Assembly: GCF_001653335.1 (NCBI RefSeq) | Contig: NZ_CP015079.1 | Coordinates: 2,418,001 to 2,482,000, forward strand | Length of the DNA stretch: 64,000 bases | Direction: 5' to 3' | Source of the DNA: Nocardioides dokdonensis FR1436 | Lineage (GTDB): Bacteria > Actinomycetota > Actinomycetes > Propionibacteriales > Nocardioidaceae | In this document: positions 1 through 7,752 of the stretch, piece by piece | How positions within the stretch are numbered: position 1 is the first letter of the stretch | Layout of the letters: each line of letters begins with the position of its first letter | The notes under the pieces: model-generated | Database searches by the model: none | Told to the model about the DNA's origin: nothing | Seen by the model: only the letters and a program-made list of their open reading frames with translations | Position numbers and translations under genes: made by a program

Positions 1-1
1 G

Positions 2-679
2 ATCACCATCACCCGCAACTGGCTCGACCACGCCGCGGGCTCGGTGCTCGTGGAGTTCGGCCGGACCAAGGTGCTGTGCGCCGCCTCGGCCTCCACCGGC
101 GTGCCGCGCTGGCGCAAGGGCTCCGGGCTGGGCTGGGTCACCGCGGAGTACGCGATGCTCCCGGCCGCGACCAACACCCGCTCGGACCGGGAGTCCGTCA
201 AGGGCCGCATCGGAGGTCGCACCCACGAGATCAGCCGGCTCATCGGCCGCTCGCTGCGCGCGGTGGTCGACTACGAGGCGCTGGGGGAGAACACCATCCA
301 GCTCGACTGCGACGTGCTCCAGGCCGACGGCGGCACCCGCACCGCCGCGATCACCGGCGCCTACGTGGCCCTCGCCGACGCGGTCGCGCACCTGCGCTCC
401 ACCGGGGCGATCAAGGGCGAGCCGCTCACGGGGTCGGTGGCCGCGGTCTCGGTCGGCATCATCGACGGCATCCCGCGCCTGGACCTGCCCTACGTCGAGG
501 ACGTGCGCGCCGAGACCGACATGAACGTCGTGATGACGGGCACCGGCTCGTTCATCGAGGTGCAGGGCACCGCCGAGGGGGCCGCCTTCGACCGCGCCGA
601 GCTCGATGCCCTGCTCGACCTCGCCGGCAAGGGCTGCGTCGACCTGACCCGGATGCAGGCCGAGGCCCTGGCTCGATGA
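2..679 (+). CDS. rph: Ribonuclease PH, 3' part of gene
   Basis: This phosphorolytic 3'-5' exoribonuclease trims tRNA 3' ends. The window opens inside the gene, so the first residues are missing; the remaining 225 codons are intact. Family landmarks are visible: [10 protein letters not shown] near the start, the [14 protein letters not shown] segment, the [19 protein letters not shown] basic stretch, [20 protein letters not shown], and [20 protein letters not shown]. These belong to the RNase PH hexamer core. The stop overlaps the rdgB start by ATGA (676-679), so the two are translationally coupled. rph next to the ITP/XTP pyrophosphatase gene is a common bacterial arrangement. Confidence 0.96.
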   Translation: MTITRNWLDHAAGSVLVEFGRTKVLCAASASTGVPRWRKGSGLGWVTAEYAMLPAATNTRSDRESVKGRIGGRTHEISRLIGRSLRAVVDYEALGENTIQLDCDVLQADGGTRTAAITGAYVALADAVAHLRSTGAIKGEPLTGSVAAVSVGIIDGIPRLDLPYVEDVRAETDMNVVMTGTGSFIEVQGTAEGAAFDRAELDALLDLAGKGCVDLTRMQAEALAR

Positions 680-1326
680 GCCGCTCGACTGACGGGGGCG
701 GCGAGACCCGGCAGGTCGTCCTCGCCTCCCGCAACGCCAAGAAGGTCGCGGAGATGCAGCGGATCCTGCGCGAGCACGCTCCGGACCTCGAGGTCGTCGG
801 CCTCGACGACGTGGCGGCGTACGACGAGCCGGTCGAGGACCAGCCCACCTTCGCCGGCAACGCGCTGCTCAAGGCGCACGCAGGGCACGCGGCCACCGGC
901 CTGCCGACGCTGGCCGACGACTCCGGCCTGTGCGTCGACGCGCTCAACGGCATGCCCGGCGTGCTCTCCGCACGGTGGTCCGGCCGGGCGAAGGACGACG
1001 CGGCGAACAACGCGCTGCTGCTCGCCCAGCTCCACGACGTGCCCGAGGTGCGCCGGGGCGCGCACTTCGCCTGCGCGGTCGCCTTCGTGCACGGCGACGG
1101 GGAGCTGGTCGTCGAGGGGCGGATGGACGGCACCGTGATCCGTGAGGTGCGTGGCGAGGGCGGGTTCGGCTACGACGGGCTCTTCGTCGCCGACGAGCAC
1201 TCCGAGCCCGAGCGCACCAGCGCCGAGCTCGAGCCGGCGGAGAAGGACCGGCTCTCCCACCGTGGTCGGGCGCTGCGCGAGATGGCTCCACTGGTCGCCG
1301 CGGCGCTGGCCGACGAGCCGGCCTGA
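676..1326 (+). CDS. rdgB: RdgB/HAM1-family XTP/dITP diphosphatase
   Basis: The 216-residue protein belongs to the nucleotide-sanitising pyrophosphatases that hydrolyse dITP, XTP and ITP to monophosphates. Visible signatures are [13 protein letters not shown] near the N-terminus (substrate phosphate binding), [10 protein letters not shown], the [22 protein letters not shown] core, and [11 protein letters not shown] followed by SHRGRAL near the C-terminus. Length is normal for the family. The ATG at 676 overlaps the rph stop, which fixes the start by coupling; a longer in-frame extension upstream is only the rph gene read in another frame. Confidence 0.95.
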   Translation: MSRSTDGGGETRQVVLASRNAKKVAEMQRILREHAPDLEVVGLDDVAAYDEPVEDQPTFAGNALLKAHAGHAATGLPTLADDSGLCVDALNGMPGVLSARWSGRAKDDAANNALLLAQLHDVPEVRRGAHFACAVAFVHGDGELVVEGRMDGTVIREVRGEGGFGYDGLFVADEHSEPERTSAELEPAEKDRLSHRGRALREMAPLVAAALADEPA

Positions 1327-1362
1327 CGACGCGGAGCGACCCGACGCCCTAGGATCACCGCC

Positions 1363-1944
1363 GTGAACCGTCACTTCCTGCTGCGCCGCTCCATCGCCCG
1401 TGTGCTGCTGCGACTGGTGCGCTGGCGCACCGTGGGGGAGGTGCCGCGCAAGGGCGTGCTCGTGGGTGCGCCGCACACCTCCAACTGGGACTGGGTGCTG
1501 ACCCTCCTGCTGGCCTGGGACAACAGCGTCACGATCCGGCTGCTGGTGAAGCAGGAGTTCTTCAAGGGCCCGGTGGGCTGGTTCCTGCGCGTCACGGGCT
1601 CGGTGCCGCTGGACCGGGCCAACCCCGGCGCCACCATCCGCCAGCTCATCGCCGACTCCAAGACCGACGAGACGTTCCTGCTCGGGCTCGCCGCCGAGGG
1701 CACCCGCAGCAAGAGCGAGTACTGGAAGTCCGGCTTCTACCGGATCTCCCAGCAGACCGGCCTGCCGGTCACCCTCGCCTTCGTCGACAAGCCCACGCGA
1801 CGCGTCGGCTGGGGGCCCACGTTCGCGCTCACCGGCGACGTCTCGGCCGACATGGATCGCATCCGCGAGTTCTTCGCGGACAAGACGGGCCTGCGCCCCG
1901 AGCTCACCACCACCCCCCGCCTCAAGGAGGAGGGCCCGGCCTGA
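1363..1944 (+). CDS. PlsC-like 1-acyl-glycerol-3-phosphate acyltransferase family protein
   Basis: The 193-residue protein has the acyltransferase HX4D motif (His38-Asp43, HTSNWD) and a second block AAEGTRSKSEYWKSGFY that corresponds to the phosphate-binding EGTR motif. Such proteins acylate lysophosphatidate or related lipids at the inner membrane face. It is shorter than classical PlsC (about 240 aa), so the acceptor cannot be named. The GTG start has a TAGGAT hexamer at 1350-1355, seven bases upstream, which suggests a leaderless transcript. The gene is followed by inverted-repeat element A. Confidence 0.8.
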   Translation: MNRHFLLRRSIARVLLRLVRWRTVGEVPRKGVLVGAPHTSNWDWVLTLLLAWDNSVTIRLLVKQEFFKGPVGWFLRVTGSVPLDRANPGATIRQLIADSKTDETFLLGLAAEGTRSKSEYWKSGFYRISQQTGLPVTLAFVDKPTRRVGWGPTFALTGDVSADMDRIREFFADKTGLRPELTTTPRLKEEGPA

Positions 1945-1947
1945 CCG

Positions 1948-2074
1948 ACGAGCGGTCACTTCTGCACCACCCAGCAGTCAGTTCTGCACCTGGGGGCGGC
2001 CCGGCGTGGGCCGCAAGTGACCTCTCGATGGTGCAGAAGTGACCGGTCGATGGTGCAGAAGTGACTGCTCGTGC
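1948..2074. repeat. Interspersed inverted repeat, element A
   Basis: Two forward 22-bp units (1950-1971, 1972-1993) face two clear reverse units (2049-2070, 2027-2048) plus a third degraded reverse unit (about 2014-2026). The shared core is GTCACTTCTGCACC preceded by GAGCR. The same units recur at 44.8 kb and at 54.3/54.7 kb. The element lies between the 3' end of the acyltransferase gene (+) and the 3' end of tRNA-Leu (-). A transcript from either side could fold into a long hairpin, so a bidirectional terminator role is plausible. The function is inferred; the repeat itself is seen directly. Confidence 0.88.
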
Positions 2075-2079
2075 GTGGG

Positions 2080-2161
2080 TGCCGGAGGCGGGACTCGAAC
2101 CCGCACGCCCATGGGGCACAGGTACCTAAAACCTGCGTGTCTGCCGTTCCACCACTCCGGC
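2080..2161 (-). tRNA. tRNA-Leu (anticodon UAG)
   Basis: Read on the minus strand, a 7-bp acceptor stem GCCGGAG/CTCCGGC closes a class II tRNA with a long variable arm. The anticodon stem CAGGT/ACCTG holds the loop TTTAGGT, giving anticodon TAG, which reads CUN leucine codons. The T-loop GTTCGAGTC is standard. The discriminator is A; CCA is not fully encoded. Element A lies directly beyond the 3' end. Confidence 0.95.
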
Positions 2162-2183
2162 TGCAGGTGGGAGTCTAGGAGCG

Positions 2184-3032
2184 ATGACACGCTCACGCCC
2201 GGTGGGTCCGGCACTCGCCCTCGCGCTCGCGCTGGTCGTGCTGGGCGCGGCCTGCGGCGCTGAGCCGCGCCCCGACGCGGTGGGCGCCGGGATCGACGCC
2301 GAGCTGCGCCAGTCCTCGCTCGACGCCGCTCGCGGGCAGATGCAGGTGTGGGTCGCGAACGACACCGGGGCCGCGCAGGTCCCGACCTCGGTGCGCTACC
2401 TCGACGACCGGCTGGCCGGGCCGCTGGAGGGTGACCGGCTGCGGCCGATGGCCGCCGGGGCGCAGATCGGGTTCGGCCTGCCCCTGCCATTACGCCCGCC
2501 CTGTGGTGCGGAACCGGCGCCGCGGGGCGCCCAGCGCGTGGAGGTGCGCACCGACGAGGGCGACACCTGGCGCAGCGCCGTGGCGGACGAGACCGACGTC
2601 CTGGGGCGCTACCTGGCCTCCCGCTGCCTGGAGCTGGCGGTGGCGGAGGTGGCCGGGCTGCGGTGGCTGCCGGTGCGCCACGACGGACGGCGGGGCAGCA
2701 CCGGCACCCTGACCCTGGCCGTGCGCCCGACGGGGGAGCCCGGCCACGTGCTGTTCCTCGACACCGTCAGCGGTACGCCGCTCCTGGGCGCGGCCGGGGC
2801 GGCCCACTGGTCGCCGGGGGTCCGGGTGCGCAGCGACGGGGAGCCGCTGCTGGTCCCGCTGGAGGCCCGGGCGGCCCGCTGCGACGACCACGTGTTCATG
2901 GAGGGCGGGGGCTCGACCGCGTTCCGTGTCGGGCTGCGGCTCGACGACCGTGGAGGTCAGCTGCTGGTGCGCATGGGCGAGCGCGCCACCGCCTCGGCCG
3001 TGGCCTTCGTGCGCGACAGCTGCGGCCTGTGA
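2184..3032 (+). CDS. Putative lipoprotein, unknown function
   Basis: The 282-residue protein begins with a short basic stretch, a hydrophobic segment of about 18 residues and a lipobox VLGAAC, so it is probably a diacylglyceryl-anchored surface lipoprotein cleaved before Cys24. The rest (no clear domain recognised) contains several Cys residues (about four after the lipobox) that could form disulfides outside the cell. The downstream GNAT gene overlaps the stop by GTGA (3029-3032), so both are probably co-translated. The start ATG follows tRNA-Leu (opposite strand) by 22 bases. Confidence 0.75.
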   Translation: MTRSRPVGPALALALALVVLGAACGAEPRPDAVGAGIDAELRQSSLDAARGQMQVWVANDTGAAQVPTSVRYLDDRLAGPLEGDRLRPMAAGAQIGFGLPLPLRPPCGAEPAPRGAQRVEVRTDEGDTWRSAVADETDVLGRYLASRCLELAVAEVAGLRWLPVRHDGRRGSTGTLTLAVRPTGEPGHVLFLDTVSGTPLLGAAGAAHWSPGVRVRSDGEPLLVPLEARAARCDDHVFMEGGGSTAFRVGLRLDDRGGQLLVRMGERATASAVAFVRDSCGL

Positions 3033-3592
3033 GCGCGCCGGTCGGCAAGACGCCGGAGCAGTGGGAGGGCGCCGGGGTGCGGCTGCGCGCGTTCGTGCGC
3101 GCCGACGAGACCGACCTGGTGGCGGCCTTCGCCGACGCCGCGATCACGACCTGGAACCCCGGGCCGCCGGAGGGGCCGACGGCCTTCGTGGCCGAGCGCA
3201 ACGACTGGAGCACCGGCACCCACGCGTCGTGGGCGGTCGCTGCCCCCGCTCCCGGTGGCGAGCCCGGCCGGCTGCTCGGATCGGTGTCGCTGCACAAGAT
3301 CGACCTCACGCAGGGCGACGCCGAGATCGGCTACTGGGTGGCGCCGTGGGCCCGCGGCCGCGGGGTGGGTGCCGCGGCGGCCGCGGCAGCGGCGGCGTAC
3401 GGCTTCGCCCGTCTGGGGCTGCACCGGGTCCACCTGTTCCACGCCGTGGAGAACCACGCCTCGTGCGCGGTGGCGACCCGCGCGGGGTTCCTGCTCGAGG
3501 GCACCCTGCGCCAGTCCTTCCGCTACCCCGACGGGCACCGCCACGACGAGCACCTGCACGCCCGGCTGGTCACCGACCCGCTCAGTCGCTGA
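3029..3592 (+). CDS. GNAT-family N-acetyltransferase (RimJ/RimL type)
   Basis: The 187-residue protein carries the acetyl-CoA binding pattern WARGRGVGAAAAAAAA (motif A, R-x-x-G-x-G/A) preceded by DAEIGYWVAPW, and a C-terminal LGLHRVHLFHAVENHASCAVATRAGF segment typical of RimJ/RimL-like transferases that modify alpha- or side-chain amines of proteins or small molecules. The acceptor is unknown. GTG start overlaps the lipoprotein stop (GTGA). The 3' end overlaps the convergent peroxiredoxin gene by 11 bp. Confidence 0.85.
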   Translation: MSAPVGKTPEQWEGAGVRLRAFVRADETDLVAAFADAAITTWNPGPPEGPTAFVAERNDWSTGTHASWAVAAPAPGGEPGRLLGSVSLHKIDLTQGDAEIGYWVAPWARGRGVGAAAAAAAAAYGFARLGLHRVHLFHAVENHASCAVATRAGFLLEGTLRQSFRYPDGHRHDEHLHARLVTDPLSR

Positions 3593-4070
3593 GCCCGAGG
3601 TCGCGGCGCAGCTTGGCGACGTGCCCGGTGGCCTTGACGTTGTACTGCGCCACCTCGATGGCGCCCTGCTCGTCGACGACGAAGGTCGAGCGGATCACGC
3701 CCTGCACGACCTTGCCGTACATCTTCTTCTCGCCGAACGCGCCCCAGGCCGTCAGCACCGACCGGTCGGGGTCGGAGAGCAGCCGGATCCCCAGCGCCTC
3801 CTCGTCGCGGAACTTCGCGAGCTTCTCGGGCTTGTCGGGGGAGATGCCGAGCACCTCGTAGCCCTCGGTGCGGAAGGCGTCCTGGGTCGCGGTGAAGTCA
3901 CAGGCCTGCTTGGTGCACCCCGGGGTCAGCGCGGCGGGGTAGAAGTAGACGACCACCTTGCGACCGCGCAGCGCCGAGAGGGTGACCTGGGCGCCGGTGT
4001 CGTCGGTGAGGGTGAAGTCGGGGGCCTGGTCACCGGGAACCAGGCGCGGGGCGGGCGTCGTGGTGGTCAT
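3582..4070 (-). CDS. bcp: Thioredoxin-dependent thiol peroxidase (BCP/PrxQ)
   Basis: The 162-residue protein reduces hydrogen peroxide and organic hydroperoxides. The peroxidatic Cys52 lies in PAALTPGCTKQACDF, and the resolving Cys57 five residues later is the PrxQ/BCP arrangement. The thioredoxin fold elements VVVYFYP and GVIRSTFVVD are present, with family-typical length. The ATG is preceded by GGAGGA on the minus strand. It diverges from the nickel/cobalt transporter operon; the Nur-like box lies in the shared intergenic region, but whether it affects this gene cannot be told. Confidence 0.93.
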   Translation of the reverse strand: MTTTTPAPRLVPGDQAPDFTLTDDTGAQVTLSALRGRKVVVYFYPAALTPGCTKQACDFTATQDAFRTEGYEVLGISPDKPEKLAKFRDEEALGIRLLSDPDRSVLTAWGAFGEKKMYGKVVQGVIRSTFVVDEQGAIEVAQYNVKATGHVAKLRRDLGLSD

Positions 4071-4102
4071 CGGGTCCTCCTGCGGGCAATCCGGATGGCG
4101 GC

Positions 4103-4133
4103 TTGTTGCGAACAACTTGCAACAACGTATTCT
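4103..4133 (+). promoter_or_regulatory. Nur-type operator overlapping the cbiM promoter
   Basis: A near-perfect inverted repeat TTGTTGCGA-ACAAC-TTGCAACAA spans 4103-4125. It contains TTGCGA-N5-TTGCAA (4106-4122), which fits the actinobacterial nickel regulator Nur consensus tTGCaa-N5-ttGCAA with one mismatch. A plausible promoter overlaps it: -35 TTGCGA (4106-4111), 16-bp spacer, -10 TATTCT (4128-4133). Binding there would block RNA polymerase when nickel is plentiful. Sequence match is direct; the regulator identity is inferred, and no nur gene lies in the window. Confidence 0.7.
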
Positions 4134-4170
4134 GGGCGAGGATGTCGCACCGGCGTCCAACCTAGCCTCA

Positions 4171-4218
4171 CCCAGACCTGCCCCCAGACCTGCCCCGAGA
4201 CCTGCCCCGAGACCTGCC
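4171..4218 (+). repeat. Four 12-bp tandem repeats in the cbiM leader
   Basis: Four head-to-tail copies with the pattern CCNAGACCTGCC (two CCCAGACCTGCC, two CCGAGACCTGCC) end 11 bases before the cbiM ATG and abut its AGGAG ribosome binding site (4220-4224). If transcription starts near 4140, they lie within the 5' leader. Function unknown; copy number could vary by slippage. Confidence 0.85.
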
Positions 4219-4229
4219 CAGGAGCGGCC

Positions 4230-4928
4230 ATGCACGTGCCCGACGGGTTCTTCGACGCCCCCACCTCCATCGCCACCGGCGTCGTCGCCGTGGCCGCGAT
4301 CGGGGTGTCGCTGCGCGGCGCCCGGCGCGAGCTCGACGACCGCACCGCACCGATGGCCGGGCTGGTGGCCGCCTTCGTGTTCGCCGCGCAGATGCTGAAC
4401 TTCCCCGTCGGTGCCGGCACCAGCGGGCACCTGATGGGCGGCGCCGTCGCCGCGGTGCTGGTGGGGCCGTGGACCGCCGTGCTGGCCACCAGCGTCGTGT
4501 TCGTGGTGCAGACCCTGATGTTCGCCGACGGCGGCATCACCGCGATCGGCACCAACGTCGTCGTGATGGGCGTGGCCACCGTGGTCGTCGGGTACGGCGT
4601 CTTCCGCGGCCTGCAGGCCGTGCTGCCCAAGAAGCTCGCGCTGGTCCCGGTCCTGGCGGGGATCGGGGCCTTCGTCTCCGTGCCCGCCGCGTCGCTGCTG
4701 TTCGTGGCGCTGTACGCCGTCGGCGGCGCCGCGCCGGTGCCGATCGACACCCTCACCACCGCCATGGTCGGCGTGCACACGCTCATCGGGGTCGGGGAGG
4801 GGCTGATCACCGCCCTGGCGGTGGCCGGCATCATCGCCGTGCGCCCCGACCTGGTCCGCGGGGCCCGTCGGGTGCTGGAGGAGCGTCCGCTCGAGATCCG
4901 CACCGCACGTCCGGAGGTCCCCGCATGA
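4230..4928 (+). CDS. cbiM: CbiM/NikM-type substrate-binding membrane component of a nickel/cobalt ECF transporter
   Basis: The 232-residue polytopic membrane protein starts MHVPDGFF; in this family the amino group and His2 bind the metal ion. Further landmarks are FAAQMLNFPVGAGTSGHLMG and the MFADGGITAIGTNV loop. It is the S component, working with the PDGLE protein, CbiQ and CbiO encoded next. Start: AGGAG lies five bases before the ATG. The upstream Nur-like box argues for nickel rather than cobalt as substrate (inference). The 3' end overlaps the next gene by ATGA. Confidence 0.93.
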   Translation: MHVPDGFFDAPTSIATGVVAVAAIGVSLRGARRELDDRTAPMAGLVAAFVFAAQMLNFPVGAGTSGHLMGGAVAAVLVGPWTAVLATSVVFVVQTLMFADGGITAIGTNVVVMGVATVVVGYGVFRGLQAVLPKKLALVPVLAGIGAFVSVPAASLLFVALYAVGGAAPVPIDTLTTAMVGVHTLIGVGEGLITALAVAGIIAVRPDLVRGARRVLEERPLEIRTARPEVPA

Positions 4929-5287
4929 GCGCGCCCACCCGCAAGGTCAGCACCCGGGTCGTCCTGGTCGGTGTCCTCCTGGTCTCCCTCGTGCTGGCCG
5001 GCGTGATCAGCTTCTACGCGGCCAGCAGCCCCGACGGCCTGGAGACGGTCGCCCAGGAGCACGGCTTCGCCGACGCCGAGCAGGACCACGGCGCCGCGGA
5101 CGGCCCCTTCGCGGGCTACGACAGCGGCTTCGTCGACAGCGACCGCCTCGGCGGCGGGCTCGCCGGCGTCGCCGGTGTGCTCGTGGTCCTCGTGCTGGGC
5201 ACCGCCGTAGCCTACGGCGTACGCCGCCGCCCGCGGGCGACCGAGGCCGACGACAGCGTGGACACCCCCACGAGCACCGGGTCCTGA
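4925..5287 (+). CDS. PDGLE-domain protein (CbiN/NikN-like accessory subunit)
   Basis: The 120-residue protein has an N-terminal transmembrane helix, then the signature SPDGLETVAQEHGFAD, a short extracytoplasmic acidic/Gly stretch (GFAD-AEQDHG), and a second transmembrane helix before a basic RRRPR tail. PDGLE proteins are small accessory components of nickel/cobalt CbiM-type transporters and help metal loading. ATG overlaps the cbiM stop (4925-4928), and cbiQ follows after one base. Confidence 0.88.
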   Translation: MSAPTRKVSTRVVLVGVLLVSLVLAGVISFYAASSPDGLETVAQEHGFADAEQDHGAADGPFAGYDSGFVDSDRLGGGLAGVAGVLVVLVLGTAVAYGVRRRPRATEADDSVDTPTSTGS

Positions 5288-5288
5288 G

Positions 5289-5972
5289 GTGGGTGCCGGG
5301 CACGGGCACCGCCTGCACTACCACGCCCACTCGGCGCTGCACCGCGCCCCGGCGCACCTGAAGGTGCTGGGCCTGCTGGGGTTCATGCTCGTCGTCGTGG
5401 CCACCCCCGACGACTGGTTCGCCGCCTTCGGCGCCTACCTGCTGGTGCTGCTGGGCGTCGTCGCGCTCTCCCGCGTGCCGCCCACCTACCTGCTCAAGCG
5501 GATGGTGGTCGAGGTGCCGTTCGTGGTCTTCGCGCTGGTGCTGCCCTTCGTCGCGTACGGCGAGCAGGTGCAGGTGCTGGGCGTCGGCCTGAGCCGACCC
5601 GGGCTGCTCGCCGCGTGGGGCATCCTGGCCACCGCCACGCTCGGCGTGCTGGCCTCGCTGACGCTGGCGGCCACCACCGAGCCGCAGGACCTGCTGGCCG
5701 GGCTCCAGCGGCTGCGGGTGCCGCACCTGCTGGTGCAGATCATGTCGTTCATGGTCCGCTACCTCGACGTCGTCACCGGTGAGATGCGCCGGATGCGCGT
5801 GGCCCGGGAGTCCCGCGGCTTCCGCGCCCGCGACCCCCGCCAGTGGCCGGTGATCGCCCGCTCGACCGGCGCCCTGTTCATCCGCTCCTACGAGCGCGGC
5901 GAGCGGGTGCACCTCGCGATGCTCTCGCGCGGCTACACCGGCACCATGCCCGAGCCCGAGGCGCACCGGTGA
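5289..5972 (+). CDS. cbiQ: CbiQ/EcfT-type transmembrane component of the nickel/cobalt transporter
   Basis: This 227-residue integral membrane protein is the T component that couples ATP hydrolysis to the S component. The two coupling motifs are visible: ARESRGF (about residue 180) and MLSRGYTG near the C-terminus, each containing the A/S-R-G triplet that contacts the ATPase. The His-rich N-terminus (GAGHGHRLHYHAHSALHR) may bind metal. GTG start one base after the previous stop; the stop overlaps cbiO by GTGA. Confidence 0.92.
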   Translation: MGAGHGHRLHYHAHSALHRAPAHLKVLGLLGFMLVVVATPDDWFAAFGAYLLVLLGVVALSRVPPTYLLKRMVVEVPFVVFALVLPFVAYGEQVQVLGVGLSRPGLLAAWGILATATLGVLASLTLAATTEPQDLLAGLQRLRVPHLLVQIMSFMVRYLDVVTGEMRRMRVARESRGFRARDPRQWPVIARSTGALFIRSYERGERVHLAMLSRGYTGTMPEPEAHR

Positions 5973-6787
5973 GCCTCGGACGCGTGCACCCGACCGAGCC
6001 GCCGGTCCTGGACGTGCGGGGACTGGCCTACGCCTACCCCGACGGTCACCAGGCGCTCTACGGGGTGGACCTGCGGGTGCGCCGCGGCGAGCGGGTCGCG
6101 CTGCTGGGGCCGAACGGAGCCGGCAAGACCACGCTGGTGCTGCACCTCAACGGCATCCTCGCCGCCGGAGCCGGCTCGGTCGAGGTCGGCGGGCTCGGGG
6201 TCGGCAAGGAGACCCTGCAGGAGGTGCGCCGCCGCGTCGGCATCGTCTTCCAGGACCCCGACGACCAGCTGTTCATGGGCAGCGTGCGCGCCGACGTGGC
6301 CTTCGGCCCGCACAACCTCGGACTGCGCGGAGCGGCGCTGGAGCGTCGGGTGATGGACGCGCTCGAGCAGGTGCAGATGGCGGCGTACGCCGACCGGCCG
6401 CCGCACCACCTGTCCTTCGGGCAGCGCCGGCGCGTGGCGGTCGCGACGGTGCTGGCCATGGAGCCGGAGGTGCTGGTCCTCGACGAGCCGTCCTCCAACC
6501 TCGACCCGGCCTCGCGCCGCGAGCTGGCCGACGTGCTGCGCTCGCTGGACGTGACGGTGCTGATGGTCACCCACGACCTGCCCTACGCCCTCGAGCTGTG
6601 CCCGCGCTCGGTGGTCCTGCACGAGGGCCAGGTCGTCGCCGACGGTGCGACCTACGACGTGCTCACCGACGACGCCCTGATGCGGGCGCACCGCCTCGAG
6701 CTGCCCTTCGGCTTCGACCCCCGCACGGTGGGTCCCCCACCGGGGGGCCCGCGGGGTGGTGGCGGTGTTGATAGCGTGACGCCGTGA
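5969..6787 (+). CDS. cbiO: CbiO-type ATP-binding protein of the nickel/cobalt transporter
   Basis: The 272-residue ABC ATPase has all expected motifs in order: Walker A GPNGAGKTT, Q-loop FQDPDDQLF, signature LSFGQRRR, Walker B VLVLDEPSSNLDP and the H-loop MVTHD. DPDDQ in the Q-loop region is typical of ECF/CbiO ATPases. A Gly/Pro-rich tail follows the core domain. The GTG start overlaps the cbiQ stop, and the stop overlaps the DUF3618 gene start (GTGA, 6784-6787). The operon reads cbiM-PDGLE-cbiQ-cbiO. Confidence 0.95.
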   Translation: MSLGRVHPTEPPVLDVRGLAYAYPDGHQALYGVDLRVRRGERVALLGPNGAGKTTLVLHLNGILAAGAGSVEVGGLGVGKETLQEVRRRVGIVFQDPDDQLFMGSVRADVAFGPHNLGLRGAALERRVMDALEQVQMAAYADRPPHHLSFGQRRRVAVATVLAMEPEVLVLDEPSSNLDPASRRELADVLRSLDVTVLMVTHDLPYALELCPRSVVLHEGQVVADGATYDVLTDDALMRAHRLELPFGFDPRTVGPPPGGPRGGGGVDSVTP

Positions 6788-7032
6788 CCACGGACCCCAG
6801 CGCCCTCGAGCGTGAGATCGAGGAGACCCGCGAGCGACTGGCGGGCACCATCGACCAGCTGCTGCACCGGGCGAGCCCCAAGACGATCGTCGGCCGCGAG
6901 ATCTGGACCATCAAGGCCCACTACGTCGACCCGGCGACCGGGCAGCCCCGCACGGACAACATCTTGAAGACCGTCGGCGCCGTCGTCGGCGTGGTCGTGG
7001 CCTTCGTCGCGGTCCGCAAGATCACGTCCTGA
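6784..7032 (+). CDS. DUF3618-type small membrane protein
   Basis: The 82-residue protein starts with the charged helix LEREIEETRERLAGTIDQLL typical of DUF3618 and ends with one transmembrane helix (TVGAVVGVVVAFVAV) and a basic tail. In other actinobacteria such proteins accompany phage-holin-like membrane proteins; no role is established. GTG overlaps the cbiO stop, so it may be translated from the transporter mRNA, but a TAGCGT hexamer at 6772-6777, six bases before the GTG, could also give a leaderless transcript of its own. Confidence 0.82.
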   Translation: MTTDPSALEREIEETRERLAGTIDQLLHRASPKTIVGREIWTIKAHYVDPATGQPRTDNILKTVGAVVGVVVAFVAVRKITS

Positions 7033-7046
7033 GTGCGCGCAGCGCG

Positions 7047-7370
7047 ATGAGCGACAAGATCCCGATCAAGATGTTGCACGACCGGGTGCTCGTCGAGCTC
7101 GACACCGAGGCCGGTGAACGCCGCTCCTCGGGAGGCATCGTCATCCCGGCGACCGCCGCCATGGGCGCGCAGCGCCTCGCCTGGGCCCGCGTGGTGGCCG
7201 TCGGTCCGCACGCCCGCGCCGTCGAGCAGGGCGACCGGGTGCTGTTCGGGCCCGAGGACAAGGCCGAGGTCGAGGTGCAGGGCGAGACCTACGTCGTGAT
7301 GCGCGAACGAGACGTGCACGCGGTGGCCGCCGAGCGGGTCGGGGACCAGGCCACCGGTCTGTACCTGTGA
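7047..7370 (+). CDS. GroES-family (Cpn10) co-chaperonin-like protein, orphan
   Basis: The 107-residue protein follows the Cpn10 pattern: KMLHDRVLVEL at the start, a mobile-loop region RRSSGGIVIPATA, VVAVGPH, GDRVLFG and a C-terminal GETYVVMRERDVHAV. It is slightly longer than standard GroES and no groEL lies nearby, so it is probably a second, divergent copy. It starts 14 bases after the DUF3618 stop, in the same direction as the nickel transporter operon. Confidence 0.82.
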   Translation: MSDKIPIKMLHDRVLVELDTEAGERRSSGGIVIPATAAMGAQRLAWARVVAVGPHARAVEQGDRVLFGPEDKAEVEVQGETYVVMRERDVHAVAAERVGDQATGLYL

Positions 7371-7473
7371 GGTGGCACACCCGGCCGCCCCGCCCACGTA
7401 GGCTGGGCACCGACCTCCGACGTTCCCCTGCCCGCCCGGGGCAGGAAGCCGCAGGAGCGAGAGGTGGGCGCCC

Positions 7474-7713
7474 GTGCGGACCCCAGGACGAAGCGAGCCG
7501 CTGACGGTGCTGCGTGAGCGCGTCCGCGTGGCGCGTGACGAGGTCGCCCTGCGCCGCCAGGACCCCGGACGCCGCGACGACCTGGGTCGGGCCCAGCTCG
7601 AGCTGCGCCGTGCGCTGGAGGCGCTGGTCGTCGAGCTCGAGGACCGCCGGCTCCCGGTGCCCTACGCCCTGCACGCCGAGCTGCGCCTGCACCAGGACAT
7701 CGACCCGCGCTGA
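7474..7713 (+). CDS. Small hypothetical protein
   Basis: The 79-residue, strongly charged protein is rich in Arg, Glu and Leu (TVLRERVRVARDEVALRR, LELRRALEALVVELEDRR) and probably forms a helical coiled coil. No family recognised. GTG start with a purine-rich stretch GGAGCGAGAGG upstream. A TAGGCT hexamer at 7399-7404 and a hairpin with 7-bp arms CCTGCCC/GGGCAGG (7427-7445) lie in the leader, so it could have its own promoter; the hairpin could instead terminate the GroES-like gene. Codon use looks coding (GC-rich third positions). Confidence 0.55.
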   Translation: MRTPGRSEPLTVLRERVRVARDEVALRRQDPGRRDDLGRAQLELRRALEALVVELEDRRLPVPYALHAELRLHQDIDPR

Positions 7714-7752
7714 CAGGGCGTAACGCAGGTCACTCGCCGCCGTTGGGCAGGC

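Noticed and set aside
490-1959. Minus-strand open frame across rdgB and the acyltransferase
   Set aside because: Both plus-strand genes are recognised families with intact motifs; the antisense frame has no recognisable domain.
4171-4218. Possible Cys-rich peptide made of TCPE repeats upstream of cbiM
   Set aside because: The frame is only the upstream extension of cbiM; the MHVPDGF start of CbiM must be the true N-terminus because His2 binds the metal, and AGGAG precedes it.
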